DNA from: Pseudopyrenochaeta lycopersici
Lineage: Eukaryota > Ascomycota > Dothideomycetes > Pleosporales > Pseudopyrenochaetaceae
DNA length: 64,000 nt
Assembly (NCBI GenBank): GCA_003313425.1
Contig: NHZP01000050.1
Location: forward strand, 248,001-312,000
Reading direction: 5' to 3'
Shown here: positions 45,921 through 56,672 of the stretch, piece after piece
How positions within the stretch are numbered: the first letter of the stretch is position 1
Layout of the letters: each line of letters begins with the position of its first letter
Made by a program: the position numbers and the translations under genes
The notes under the pieces: model-generated
Database searches by the model: none
The model's input: only the letters and a program-made list of their open reading frames with translations
Told to the model about the DNA's origin: nothing

Positions 45921-46007
45921 GCTCGGCACGGTACTTTACGGCCACGGGGGCTTTACGGCCACCCTACCAAAATTGTCAACCTTCAAACAAATCGAGATAT
46001 CTTAACA
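45921..46007 (+). repeat. Left terminal inverted repeat
   Basis: About 85 bp; contains GGCCACGGGGGCTTTACGGCC and ends near CAAATCGAGATATCTTAAC. Differs from the right copy at a few positions only. Confidence 0.88.
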
Positions 46008-46050
46008 ACGGGGTTTAGATTTAAAAGCTAGTACACATAGATTAAAGGTC

Positions 46051-47592
46051 TTAAGCAGCTGCATCAGCTGCAGCCTTTTTAGCAGCCTTTTCTGCAGATT
46101 TAGCGAAGGTTTTTCGTCGTTTCTCTGCCTCTCTCTAAATTACAACAGCGACAGTATTAACGTCTGTAAACCTCTTATTTTAGTTAACCTTAATTTTCTT
46201 TCTAGGTAATAGAGGCCTAGCTTACTCTAGCTAGTGTTGCAGTCTCTAATTTCTAGCTTTAAGCTCTGCAGCGCGAGTATTCGCGCTTAAGATAGCCTTA
46301 GTCACTTTTCGAAGCATCAAGCGCGTCTTAGCTGACAGCTCACCCGCCTCAGCGAGCTGCTGCTGGACTTAATAGATATCGTGAGGCCTCTGAGGCGTTA
46401 AGAAAACAGTCTCCTAAGGAGATAGAGCTCTAGGAGGAGTAACTGGGCGAGATATCTATAAGGACTGAAGAACTAGGCTAGGGTTATAAGGAGAGAGGCT
46501 AGTAGCTCTCTACCTAGCTCTTATTACTCTTTCTGTAAGGCTAGCCCCTTAAGCTTAATAGTAGTAACTAATAAATCTCTGTTTCTTAACTAGTACTGTA
46601 TTATTAAGAGATACTAGAGCCTAAATTTAAGCTCTATACTTTAACTTAACTACTAAGAAGCTTATAAGATTAAGAGGCTATAGGATATAAGAGTAGTAAG
46701 GAGGTAGATAGAGGAGCTTAATTTTATTTAGCTTATAGAGTAGTATAAAGTTAATATTAATATAGCTGCTATAGTAGTTAAGTATTAGCAGCCTTATGCG
46801 ACCTAGTAGGGTTACTGTTCTAGGGATAAAGATCCTCTCTAGCTACTTATATCTAATAGATCTTAATATCTAGCTATTCTTTAAGGTTATATAGAGCTAG
46901 TTAAGTACTAAGGAGGTAGAGAACTAGGTAGTCTAGAGGCTCTTACCCTTAAAAATAATAGCGTATCTAAGTTTCCTGCCTATAGCTAAGACTATCTTAA
47001 GAATAGATACCTATTTATAAGACTCTAGAGATACTACGTAAGCCTTCTTTTTCTTTAAGCTAGTAAGTACCTGTAAGTTAGTATATACGCCTAGTCTTAC
47101 GCTAGTCTTATCTATACTCTATATATCTTCTGTCTAAATGCCTAGGCGCTCGCGCACGCGCTTAAAGAGGTTAAGAAATAAGAGTAGTAGCTTAGGAGTA
47201 GTAGCCTAAGCTCTAGTAGCCTTAATCCTTCTACTAATAATAGATGCGACGCGTAGATTGCGTTAAATAAAGCTGTGTAGCTAGTCGCGGCTGAGAGGTT
47301 TGTAGTTGCGGTTTATTGTAAGGATTTAAGCAGCTATCTCGCGCGCGCGCGTGGCTTGGAGGGTAGGCTTTTATATCTTCTTTGAGGATCTAGTTAGCTA
47401 GAAATTCCTCCTGCTCTAGAGTTAATATCTGCTGGTGGGCGTGAGCAATCGCGTGCGGTTTAGCCTAGCTTGACGCGTCTGTAGGGTTGTTTGAGGGATA
47501 CCGTACGCCTTTGCAGCTTACCTTAGGCTAGTATAAACACCAGATTCAAGATCAGCGAGTGCTTGTTGTATAGACTCCTCACGCGCGCTCAT
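46051..47592 (-). pseudogene. pogo/Fot1-type transposase, stop-riddled
   Basis: Reading starts at an ATG (47592) with M-S-A-R-E-E-S-I-Q-Q-A-L and a helix-turn-helix segment A-A-K-A-Y-G-I-P-Q-T-T-L, typical of fungal CENP-B/pogo transposases. It continues through a DDE-like region (Thr-Glu-Asp-Ile...Ile-Asp-Lys-Thr, where Asp-Glu-Thr is usual) and ends in an Ala/Lys-rich tail with stop at 46051. Dozens of TAG/TAA codons interrupt it. The length (about 510 codons) fits a full but dead gene. Confidence 0.8.
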
Positions 47593-47605
47593 TTTGAAAT
47601 ACAGT

Positions 47606-47693
47606 GCGTTGAGATATCTCGATTTGTTTGAAGGTTGACAATGTTGATGGGGTGGCCGTAAAGCCCCCGTGGCCGTAAAGTACCGTGCCGAGC
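47606..47693 (-). repeat. Right terminal inverted repeat
   Basis: Reverse complement of the left repeat; outer end CCGTGCCGAGC at 47683-47693. Confidence 0.88.
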
Positions 47694-47781
47694 TTAACTC
47701 CCTATCCTCTCTACGCCTCCTGTCCCTTTACTTGACCTACAGAGTACTTATAACTACGCAGCAAAAGCGCTATTTTTACAT

Positions 47782-48420
47782 TATGCATTCGAGGTAGAAA
47801 ATCTACACAGAAGATCCTACCGATCCTAGCTACTGCACATTGCAGACTAGCCTTTCAACCTCTCCTTCGCCTCTTGCTAAGGTGGGTAGGTAGGCGGCCA
47901 AGCGGCTGGGCTAGCGTCTTCAGGTCTGCTACCTGCTTACTTCTGAGTGTCTTATCTAAAAACCCCGTTCTGCTGTATTCTATTCACGCGCTGTCTCGAT
48001 AGAAGAGGGATATGCGCTAGACATTATTTTCTGCCTGCCGCAATATAGCTACCTTTTCTGCACTCCCTACACAAGCGCTATCCCTCTAAAGACGCTGTAT
48101 AACCACCTCCAGCGTTACCACAGTATCAACTGCAAGCTATCTTTAGCTATAGTTCGCAAGTACGAAAGCCTCCCTATAGCGCAGGAAGACTGAGATATTA
48201 TCCTAGGATAGAGGCTAGAACACATTAGGCTAGATGCGCGCTTAAAAGACTATATTGTAATACTTTTCTTCTATATTGAGTAATATAAGTGTGACGTTGC
48301 ACGGGGTACCTAGCAATCAGGTGATGATAGGTTTCCTTTGTTAGCGAAATTTGGTGATAAGACTTAGAGATGCGAGAGATCTCAACGTTTATGCACCACA
48401 CACTACGATAATTCACTTTA
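47782..48420 (+). pseudogene. OrsD/DUF3505-like C2H2 fragment, decayed
   Basis: A plus-strand reading from an ATG at 47782 gives Q-Y-S-Y-L-F-C...L-Y-N-H-L-Q-R-Y-H-S-I-N, the C...H...H arrangement of the OrsD (DUF3505) zinc-finger-like domain, followed by I-V-R-K-Y-E-S-L-P-I. TAG/TAA codons interrupt it. OrsD domains form the N-terminal part of fungal telomere-linked helicase genes. It is cut off by the gypsy LTR region at about 48.5 kb. The assignment is from pattern only. Confidence 0.4.
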
Positions 48421-48555
48421 AAAAGTAAGATTTTGCGAGGCAGCTAGTGTATTAGCTACGTTACTTTAATAAGATTTTAGACTATTTTACTTATTACTTT
48501 TAATTAGGCTTTATACTTACTTTTATTTCTAGCAGACTATACAGGCAGAGCTACT

Positions 48556-48945
48556 TGTGAAGAATCTTAAAAGCTATCAGTGAGGATAACCAATAAGATT
48601 GCAAGGTTGGTTCTCCGGGATAGAGTGAGGGACTAGATAGAAGGGGGTTTAATACTAAGACAGTAAGAGGGCGCTTCTATAAAGAGTACTAAGGGTTAAG
48701 AATAATTAGTATTACTATTACTATACTATAGAGTATAATATTAAGTTAAACACACTAGACTATAAGGGTTTATTATAGTAATCTATATACATAGAAGTTA
48801 TGCATGTTACTTAGTGTGCTCAGTGTGCTTAGTGTCACTAATCAGACTAATTAACTAAGCACGTTACGTAACTTCGGTTGTTAGTCCAATACTTTATAAG
48901 GTCCAGTTAGGGCCACTAGGACAGGGTCCTAGCAGGATCGTAACA
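48556..48945 (-). repeat. Probable 3' LTR of the gypsy element
   Basis: On the minus strand a polypurine tract (GGATAGGAGGGGGATAG) directly precedes TGTTACGATCC at 48945, the usual junction before a 3' LTR. The outer end at about 48556 (...TTCACA) is a best guess. No matching 5' LTR was found near 54.4 kb. Confidence 0.55.
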
Positions 48946-49019
48946 CTATCCCCCTCCTATCCTAGCGCTATCCTCAGTGCTTATTATATAACGCGAGCGT
49001 TTCCTACTTCTTACTGCAT

Positions 49020-49615
49020 TATGTCTTACTATGCCTAAACATCTATAAGTGTCCAGCACTATTTATCGCTAACGTCTCTATAATTTTATTAACTCCTTTA
49101 GGGAAGCTATAGTTTAAAAGTGCGTAACGTGCGCGAAGTACAATTAGGTGTGTAAGGTCTATGTTTGTTCTAGGAAATGTAGCGAGTATCTGCGTTAAAG
49201 GTAACGTTATAACGTGCGAGTTATAGAGTCTAAGTTTAAATAATTAGTAGATTAGAAGATAAAGCTTTAGGAGCAGATAAAAGAATCTAAGAATACATAA
49301 GAGGTTGTAATAAAGGCGCATAAAAAAGCTCTAGAGGAGCTGCGCGTTGCTTAGACTCGTAAAGAGTAGTTATAATAATAAATAGATTTAATTAATTAGC
49401 GCGCGGAGAAAGTAATAGCCGTAGAGGAACAAGATATTAAGGAGTAAGAAGCGGCGGAGGCCTTATTACCTAAAAACGCTTCTAATGCCCTTAGGTTTAG
49501 TTTATCGCCTAGTACTTAGGGTGCGTTTAAGGGCTTCCCTCTTAAGTACTAGGAGGTCCTAGTTAGTGATAGGCTACTAGTAGTAGGTCTAACAGTCTCC
49601 TCTAGCTCTTAACGT
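49020..49615 (+). pseudogene. Convergent accessory ORF of the gypsy element (Cys-rich plus coiled coil), decayed
   Basis: Plus strand, opposite to gag-pol. Decoding past TAG codons shows a Cys-rich start (K-C-V-T-C-A-K-Y-N, then C-S-R-K-C-S-E) followed by a long Glu/Lys/Gln coiled coil (K-A-L-E-E-L-R-V-A) and an end with F-K-G-F-P-L-K-Y. Similar tail ORFs accompany some fungal gypsy elements; function unknown. Confidence 0.6.
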
Positions 49616-49699
49616 TTCTTAAGGTTTATTTGCTTCTTCTTTTTCCTTTCCTCTCTTTCCTAGTATTCTCTAATTTTTTCTTAACAGTTTCTTAGATTT

Positions 49700-52600
49700 T
49701 CTAGTAGTTCCTACGTGCTCTCTACGCTTAGGTACCCTTTCTATTTAACTAGGTAGCTAAAGCTTAGTTCTAGGTCGTTAACTCTTCTATTTTGTTAGTA
49801 TCCCTAGATTTTCTTAACTTTAAACTCGTTTTCTTCTTCTAGTTTATACTAGAATGTTTTCTATAATAGTATAGTAAGGTTAGCTAGTTCTAATTTAGAG
49901 ATATAGAAGCAGGGGTAGATTATTGCATCTAGTAGTAGCTTAAGTGTGTAATTTACAAGTCTATTTTGTTCCTTAACTAAAAATAGTCTAACCTTAACGT
50001 GATCGAGTCCCTTACTTAGTTATTTATTACGTAGATTTTTCGTAAGTAAGTATACTTTATCCCCCTTCTTTAGCTAAGGTACTATTTTTCTTTTCTTATT
50101 TTAGTAGGAAATACTGTTACGTTATACTTTCTTAAGGTTCTCTTAGAGTTATTTATATACTTTCTTTATTTCTTTAGCTATTTTTATAGCTGCTTTAGCT
50201 TTTCTGCTAAGGTATAATTTTATAAAGAGATTAGGGTGTCTCCTATAGTTAGTAAAGAATAGTGTCTTTCTAGTTAATTCTAATAATTTATTATTATAGG
50301 CTAGTTATGCTATTAGTAATAATAAGACCTAATTATTTTATTATTAATTACTGTAAATCCTTAGGTAGGTCTTTATTATTCTGTTTATTCTTTATATTTG
50401 TCCGTCTGTTTATAGGTAATAGGCTGTTAATAATTTTCTCTTCGTTCCTATCGCGGCTATTAATGTAGACTAGAAGTTAGATGTAAAGAGCTTATCTCTA
50501 TTACTTATAATAGACTTAGGTATACTATAATATTATATCAGTCTATCTAAGATAATAAATACTAGTTGTTCTGTGTTATAGTTGTTTCTAAACAGTATTA
50601 TTTCTGCTGCTTTCATAAATCTGCAGACTATATTAAGGATAGCGTTATACTTAATTCCTGTCGCAGGATCTTTGAACAGTAGTAACCCGATTACAAAGTC
50701 TATAGAAATGTCTACCTAAGGTTTATTAGGTAGCTCTATAGCTTGCATTTCTCTGTAAGGTGCGTAGGTACTATATTTATTCTTCTAACAGTCCGCGCAT
50801 TTTTTAATAAACTGTTCAACCTTAGCCTTTATATTCTTGAAGCTGTAGTGTAGTTATATAAGTTCTATTATTCTCTTAATTCTAGGGTAACTATATACTA
50901 GGTTATTATAGTATTGTTAGATAATTACTTCTTATAATTCTTTAGGTACTTCGGACGTAATTATTATAGTGTTATTTAATAACTTATTAGGTCCTAGGCT
51001 TCCGTCCTAGTTTACTTAAAGGATAGCATCGTTGACTATTGCTTTTGTTCCTGCGATGTCTGATCTGCGGCTGAGAGCATCGGCTCTGCTGTTATCCTTT
51101 CCTAGTGTATACATAATCTTAAACTTATATTATCCTAATATTTTAGCCTATCTAACTTGCCTTTAGTTTAAATCTTTAGTAGTAGTAAAATTAACTAAGT
51201 TCTTATAATCTGTAAATATCTTAAGATCTAAGTAGCTTTCTATGTAGATCTGCTAGTAGTTAAAGGCGTTAATAATTACTATAAGTTCTTTATTATACAC
51301 GTTGTAGCGTTCCTCTAGGTCTGTAAATTTCCTAAAGTAGTAGGTAATTAGGTACTATTTCCTATTACGTTCTTATTTTACTGTTACACCTAGTGTAAGG
51401 TCTAAGGCATCTATTTTAAACTGTAAGAGTTCTCCTGTTTAGAATATAATTAACACTAGTAGTATAATATAAGCTTCCTTAAGCATCTAGAATACTTTTC
51501 TTTATTTATTTCTTTATTCTTATTTTACCTTTTTCTTTATAAGTTTAGTAAGTAGGATAGATTTCTTAAAGAAGTCCTTAATAAACTGTTAGTTAAAGTT
51601 AATAAATCTTATAAATAACTATATATCTTTAACTATTTTAGGTTTAGGCTATTCTTTTACTACTCTTATTTTTTCTTTACTTATCTTTACTCTATATATA
51701 CTTACTATATATCTTAAGAATTTAACTTCTTTCTTATAGAACTTATATTTCTTAGGTTTAAGTAGTAGACTAAATCTTCCTAAGCAGGTAAGAACTATTT
51801 TAACGTGTATAATATATTCCTGTAGATTATTAGAGTATATAAGGATATTATCAAGGTATATAATAATAAATACGTCTAGGTGTTCTCTTAACACGTTATT
51901 AATAAGTGCCTAGTATGTAGCTAGTGCATTAGTAAGACTAAAAGGTATTACTATATACTTATAGTAGCTATAGCGTGTTCTAAACGCAGTCTTCTATTCT
52001 TTACTTTCCTTTATATAAATAAGGTTATACGCCCCTCTTAAGTCTAATACTGTAAAGACTTTTATAAAGGCTAGTTAATCCTGTAATTCTACTATATTTA
52101 GTAAAAAGTATTAATTCTTTATTATAATATTATTAAGCTTCTAGTAATTAACGCATAATCTTAACTTCCTATTCTTTTTTAGTATAAATAATATAGGGTA
52201 TCCTGCTAGTAACTGTAATTCCCTAATAAATTTTTTCTTTAAGTTTATCTTAATATATTCGCGTAAGGTTTTAAGTTCTTTTTCTAATAAACTGTAAATT
52301 AGGCTAAAAGTTAGTTACTTTCCTTCCTGTAGGATAATCTTATAATCCTAGAGTTAATACTTAGGTAATACTTTTATAGTTATCTCTTCCTAAAAGAGTA
52401 ACTTATATTCTTTATACTTATTAGGGATTTCTAGAGTTACGCTTTACTCCTTAACTCTAGCTTATTAGTCTAAGGGCCTCCTTTTAGTACCTACTAAGTC
52501 GGACCCTTGTATCTTAAGGTTGTCCTTATTTAAAGTAAGGATCCTAATTATTATCTTCTTATCTACCTAGGCACTCAGCCGCAGCGTAGGCTTACTTGTA

Positions 52601-52950
52601 GTTACGTCTGTTCCACAGCATTTAAACAAGAACTTCTTCTTTTTCTAATCTATTTCTAGACTGTGTTCTCTTAACTATAGAAGTCCTAGTATCACATTAT
52701 GTTATAATAGTCTAAAGACGTCTAGGTTAATTGTTTCCTTATAGTTCTAGATAATAAGTTGCACATTCTGTACTTCGTGTGTGATTACAGACTCTAATAG
52801 TATTAGTTGTCTATCAGCTACTATTAATAGGTATAGTACTAATTTTAATAATAGGATAAGGCTAGCTTATTCTATTACTCGCGCAGAAATATAGCTCTAT
52901 TATGCTCTAGAATCTACTAGTGCCTTTATCTAGCTTCTATTAAGCTTAAT
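49700..52950 (-). pseudogene. gypsy pol (protease-RT-RNaseH-integrase), stop-riddled
   Basis: Reverse transcriptase core lies at 51649-52060: L-D-L-R-G-A-Y-N, F-R-T-R-Y and the active-site box reading Y-L-D-N-I-L-I-Y, where the second catalytic Asp of the usual YLDD has become Asn (a G-to-A change). Integrase at about 49.9-50.9 kb shows C-A-D-C of its zinc finger, I-D-F-V-I-G-L and T-D-G-Q. Inactive. Confidence 0.8.
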
Positions 52951-54869
52951 ATTTAGCTTAAGAAGTCCTTATACGCCCGTTACGTATAGAGTTCGTAATT
53001 CTTGCCTATTAGTAGGCGCGACTCTAAAAAAGGCTCCTCCTAATACTTATTTAGTGTCTTAACGTTTTTATACTTAAGGTAGTTAGAGTTAAGGCACGTT
53101 TACTATTAGCGCTAATTACAATCTCTATTAAAGACTAGCTACATCGCTATAGTAGCCGCAGGGTTATTATTTCCTAGAAAATAGAGGACAGTCCTCTTAT
53201 CCTATAGGTAGTTGTCGCACTTAACTTTAGGATAATTATACTATTAGTACTTGCATTAGTAAAATAAGTAAGGGAAGTATCCCTGTTCTGTTTTACTTAA
53301 ATAGTAGATTACGTATAGGTCTATAGTATAAAAGGACTAGTAGACGACACCGTGTTACTTATTGCGTGGATCTATTAAGTAGTCTAGTACTAGTTTCTAT
53401 AGTCTCTTACGCATAGTATATAGGGTTTAAGCTGCCTCTGCGCGCTTATAATAGTCTCTAGCTTCGTCCTCTGTAAGAAGCTAGTTAGGGTTAACGTTTT
53501 CTTTATTATCCTCCTAATATATTTATTATTTAAGCTAAGTATAGATATCTTGTTTCTTACTATCTATAAGTATAATCTCGCCGTAGGAGTTAACTTAAAG
53601 GTACCCTTATTATACTAGGTCTTAAGTATTTAGTATATAGAAGGCGTCTTCCTGTATTAATAGTAGTAGTATTTAGCGTTATAGTGTGTATTTAAGGGTC
53701 TTAACTACTAGGGGTTCTAGTGCCTATATTTATCTAGCTTGTTAAAGTTTCTGTAGTGCGTCCCTAACGCTTGCAGGTTACTATACTTCCTTAGCTTTCT
53801 CTGCCTATTCCTATATTACCTTTATATAATATTTAGGGTAATAGTAGTGTTCCCGCAACATGTCTTACATCGCTTATTTAGCTAGGATAATTATACTTAT
53901 TTCTTATGCTATAGCTACTTCCTATTCTTCTAGGGTTAACGCGTTAATATATTATACTTTATACATATATTGCGCGTGTAGTTAGTAGTTAAGTTCTGCG
54001 ATATCTTTTTCTGCTTCTATAGGCGTAGATAGCCTTAGGGTTCCTAGTTAATGTTAGCTCTAGAAGTTCTCTTCTTTTTATTCTTTAGTTAACAGCACTA
54101 TAGTATTACTAAGGTCTTCTGTAGTATCTTTATAGACTAGGGACAGAGAGCTATTACTCTCTTCCTCCTTGTTACTATACTAGGTTCCTAGAATCTCTTT
54201 CTTAGTAGGTTCCTAGAGAGGTAGCTGTAATATCTCTGTGTCTTAAGTCCTTTCCTCTTAGGTAGTAATAACTTCCTATATTTTATTATCGCTATTTTCT
54301 TCTTTTACAGCTAATATATTAATCTAAGGGGTTACCTTATTCTTTTATCTATAGTCTTTAGCTATATAGCCTTTCTTATTACAGTTAAAGTAAGTTATTT
54401 CTTTTTTCTTCCTACCTTTACCTAACTTTCCTCTGTTAAGGTTATCTAGATGTATTACCTTAGGGCCCCAGGCATATGGATCCCCAGAACTATGAGGTCT
54501 GCCCCTTTTTTCTCTTGCCCCGTGCGTTCGCTAATCTTACGAAACAGAAGGAGAACACCTAGAAGAATGCGTCCGCCCCCTTTATTCTGCGACTAAACCT
54601 TTCTTAGCTAGTGCTCTAACCTAGATTAGCTAGTACCTACGCGTAACGCGTTAGAGCATAAATCGCGTTCCTAGACGCGTAACTACGCGTTCTATATAAT
54701 AGCCTTAATAGGCACCTTAAGGAGTACTATAGCATGCATGCAGCAGCGCAGAGAGCGCAGCTTGCCTTATACTAGGATTTCGCGCTCCTTGCGCTAGCAG
54801 AGGTAGCCTAGCTAGCGCCCTACAGCAGCCCTATTAAGGCGCTTAGGCCGGCGTAGGACGGGTTCCTCT

Positions 54870-54870
<1 letters not shown>

Positions 54871-54908
<38 letters not shown>
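54871..54908. repeat. (CAG)n microsatellite
   Basis: About twelve uninterrupted AGC/CAG triplets inside the helicase relic, in a frame encoding Ser here. Further short CAG runs occur at 55,733-55,760 and 56,634-56,672. Confidence 0.9.
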
Positions 54909-54912
<4 letters not shown>

Positions 54913-55139
54913 CAGTAGCGTCTGTAGCTTTATTAGTACAAGCCGCGCGAAGATGCAGCAGCATATTAATTAGTAACATAGCGTTAAGCTTATGCGCTGG
55001 TTGTCTGCCTCAGCTGCCTTGTATCAGGAGCAGGTGACGCAGCTATAGAAGGCTGTTAAGGTACAGACCTTCTTCCGCGAGCGGCGCTACGTTCGCTATT
55101 TTATTGTACAGGAGGAGGAGGAGGAGCAGGAGGAGGAGG

Positions 55140-55290
55140 AGGCAGCTGAGCAGCAGGCGCAGGCAGAACAGCAGCAGGCAGGGCAGCAGCAGGCAGGGCA
55201 GCAGCAGGCAGGGCAGCAGCAGGCAGGGCAGCAGCAGGCACGGCAGCAGCAGGCAGGGCAGCAGCAGGTAGGGTGACAGCAGACAGAGCA
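55140..55290. repeat. 15-bp imperfect tandem repeat (GGGCAGCAGCAGGCA type)
   Basis: Seven or so units of GGGCAGCAGCAGGCA and variants, coding Gly/Gln/Gln/Gln/Ala in the helicase frame. Confidence 0.85.
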
Positions 55291-55728
55291 GCAACAGCAG
55301 CAGGAGGCGCTAGCTCATCTCACGTTAAGCTGGCAGGCCCTTAAGCGCGACGATAGCGAGGCTATGGATCGCATCGCAGAGGAGACGGCCGCCAAGGACC
55401 GTACAGGCTGGATCAAGAGGACGCGCTGGGAGGAGCACCTGCAGGCCTATCCTAACTGGAGGCTGCTAGCCCACGCGATCCGGCTGCCAGGCGACGACGA
55501 GCCTGCGCTGCAGCAGCTGGTAGCCGCAGTAGAGCAGCTGGTAGAGCAGGCGGTACAGGGCCTTAGCACGCTTGCGATTGATACGCTGCGCTGGCTGCGT
55601 AGTGCCAAGGCGCATGAGCCTGACGTACGGCTGCTGGCTAAGATGCAGAATAAGGAGAGCTAGCAGCGCGCGGCCAGGCTGTGGGCTCGTCTACTCTGCT
55701 ACTGCCTGCGCCTAGTCGCTATAGAGGA

Positions 55729-55764
<36 letters not shown>

Positions 55765-56414
55765 CGAGGCTGAGGCAGAGGCAGAGCACGGACTGCAGCA
55801 TATCGCCCGCCTATTCCCCTGGCATGGTAGGCAGAGGCTAGCAGCTAGGAGGCTCTGGAAGCTTCTCTCGTACCACCAGGATAGCAGCGACAGCCAGGTA
55901 GCTCAAGATCAGCAGAAGTACGTGCTGCGCCTGTTTGAGGAGCTGATCTGCTAGGAGGTTGTCCACCAGCCGTTTGAGAGCGGCGTTGTACACTTCCTTG
56001 CCGTGCTAGGTATTAATCCAGAGACGCTGCGGCTGCGTAGGGCAGCAGAGTATTTAATACTGCTTGGCTCGCTTGTGTACTGCGTAAGGGTAATAGCAGC
56101 TGAGGCCTTCCTGCCCTCCGCGCAGCGCAGTAATCAAGGCGCTACAGAGACGCTAGTACTACTACAGAAGCGAGCTAGGCACCTCGTAGACGGCTCGCAC
56201 AGCCTAATGAGCATAATGCTAAGCCTGCTAGCATACGCTAAGTTTATCTCGCAACGGACGCCTGGCAGCATTGCAGGTAGTATGTGGTGGTTAGCTAATT
56301 GGCAGACGTTCTTTATTAAGGGCCGTCCTGTTGTGCTAGCGCAGCTCTGCGTGATGGCGCAGGGTATTGTAGCAGAGGCTGCGCAGGTACTGTGGGAGCA
56401 GGTGCTCTGGGTAC

Positions 56415-56627
<213 letters not shown>

Positions 56628-56632
56628 GGGCG

Positions 56633-56672
<40 letters not shown>

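Larger units (their letters stand above)
45921..47693 (-). mobile_element. pogo/Fot1-like (Tc1/mariner superfamily) DNA transposon, RIP-inactivated
   Basis: 1,773 bp bounded by near-perfect inverted repeats of ~85 bp that start GCTCGGCACGGTACTTTACG at the left and, in reverse complement, identically at the right. Flanking TTAC/TTAA could include the TA target duplication of this superfamily. The inner frame is a decayed pogo-type transposase on the minus strand. Confidence 0.88.
48556..54440 (-). mobile_element. Ty3/gypsy LTR retrotransposon, RIP-inactivated, 5'-truncated
   Basis: Minus-strand order from high to low coordinate: a zinc-knuckle-like relic near 54,390 (N-C-N-K-K-G-Y with mutated Cys/His), protease A-L-V-D-S with the following Gly changed (about 52,910), reverse transcriptase, RNase H and integrase. 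Reverse transcriptase precedes integrase, which defines gypsy. AT-rich with abundant TAG/TAA. The high-coordinate end lacks a visible LTR and abuts the helicase relic, so the 5' end appears lost or unrecognisable. Confidence 0.8.
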
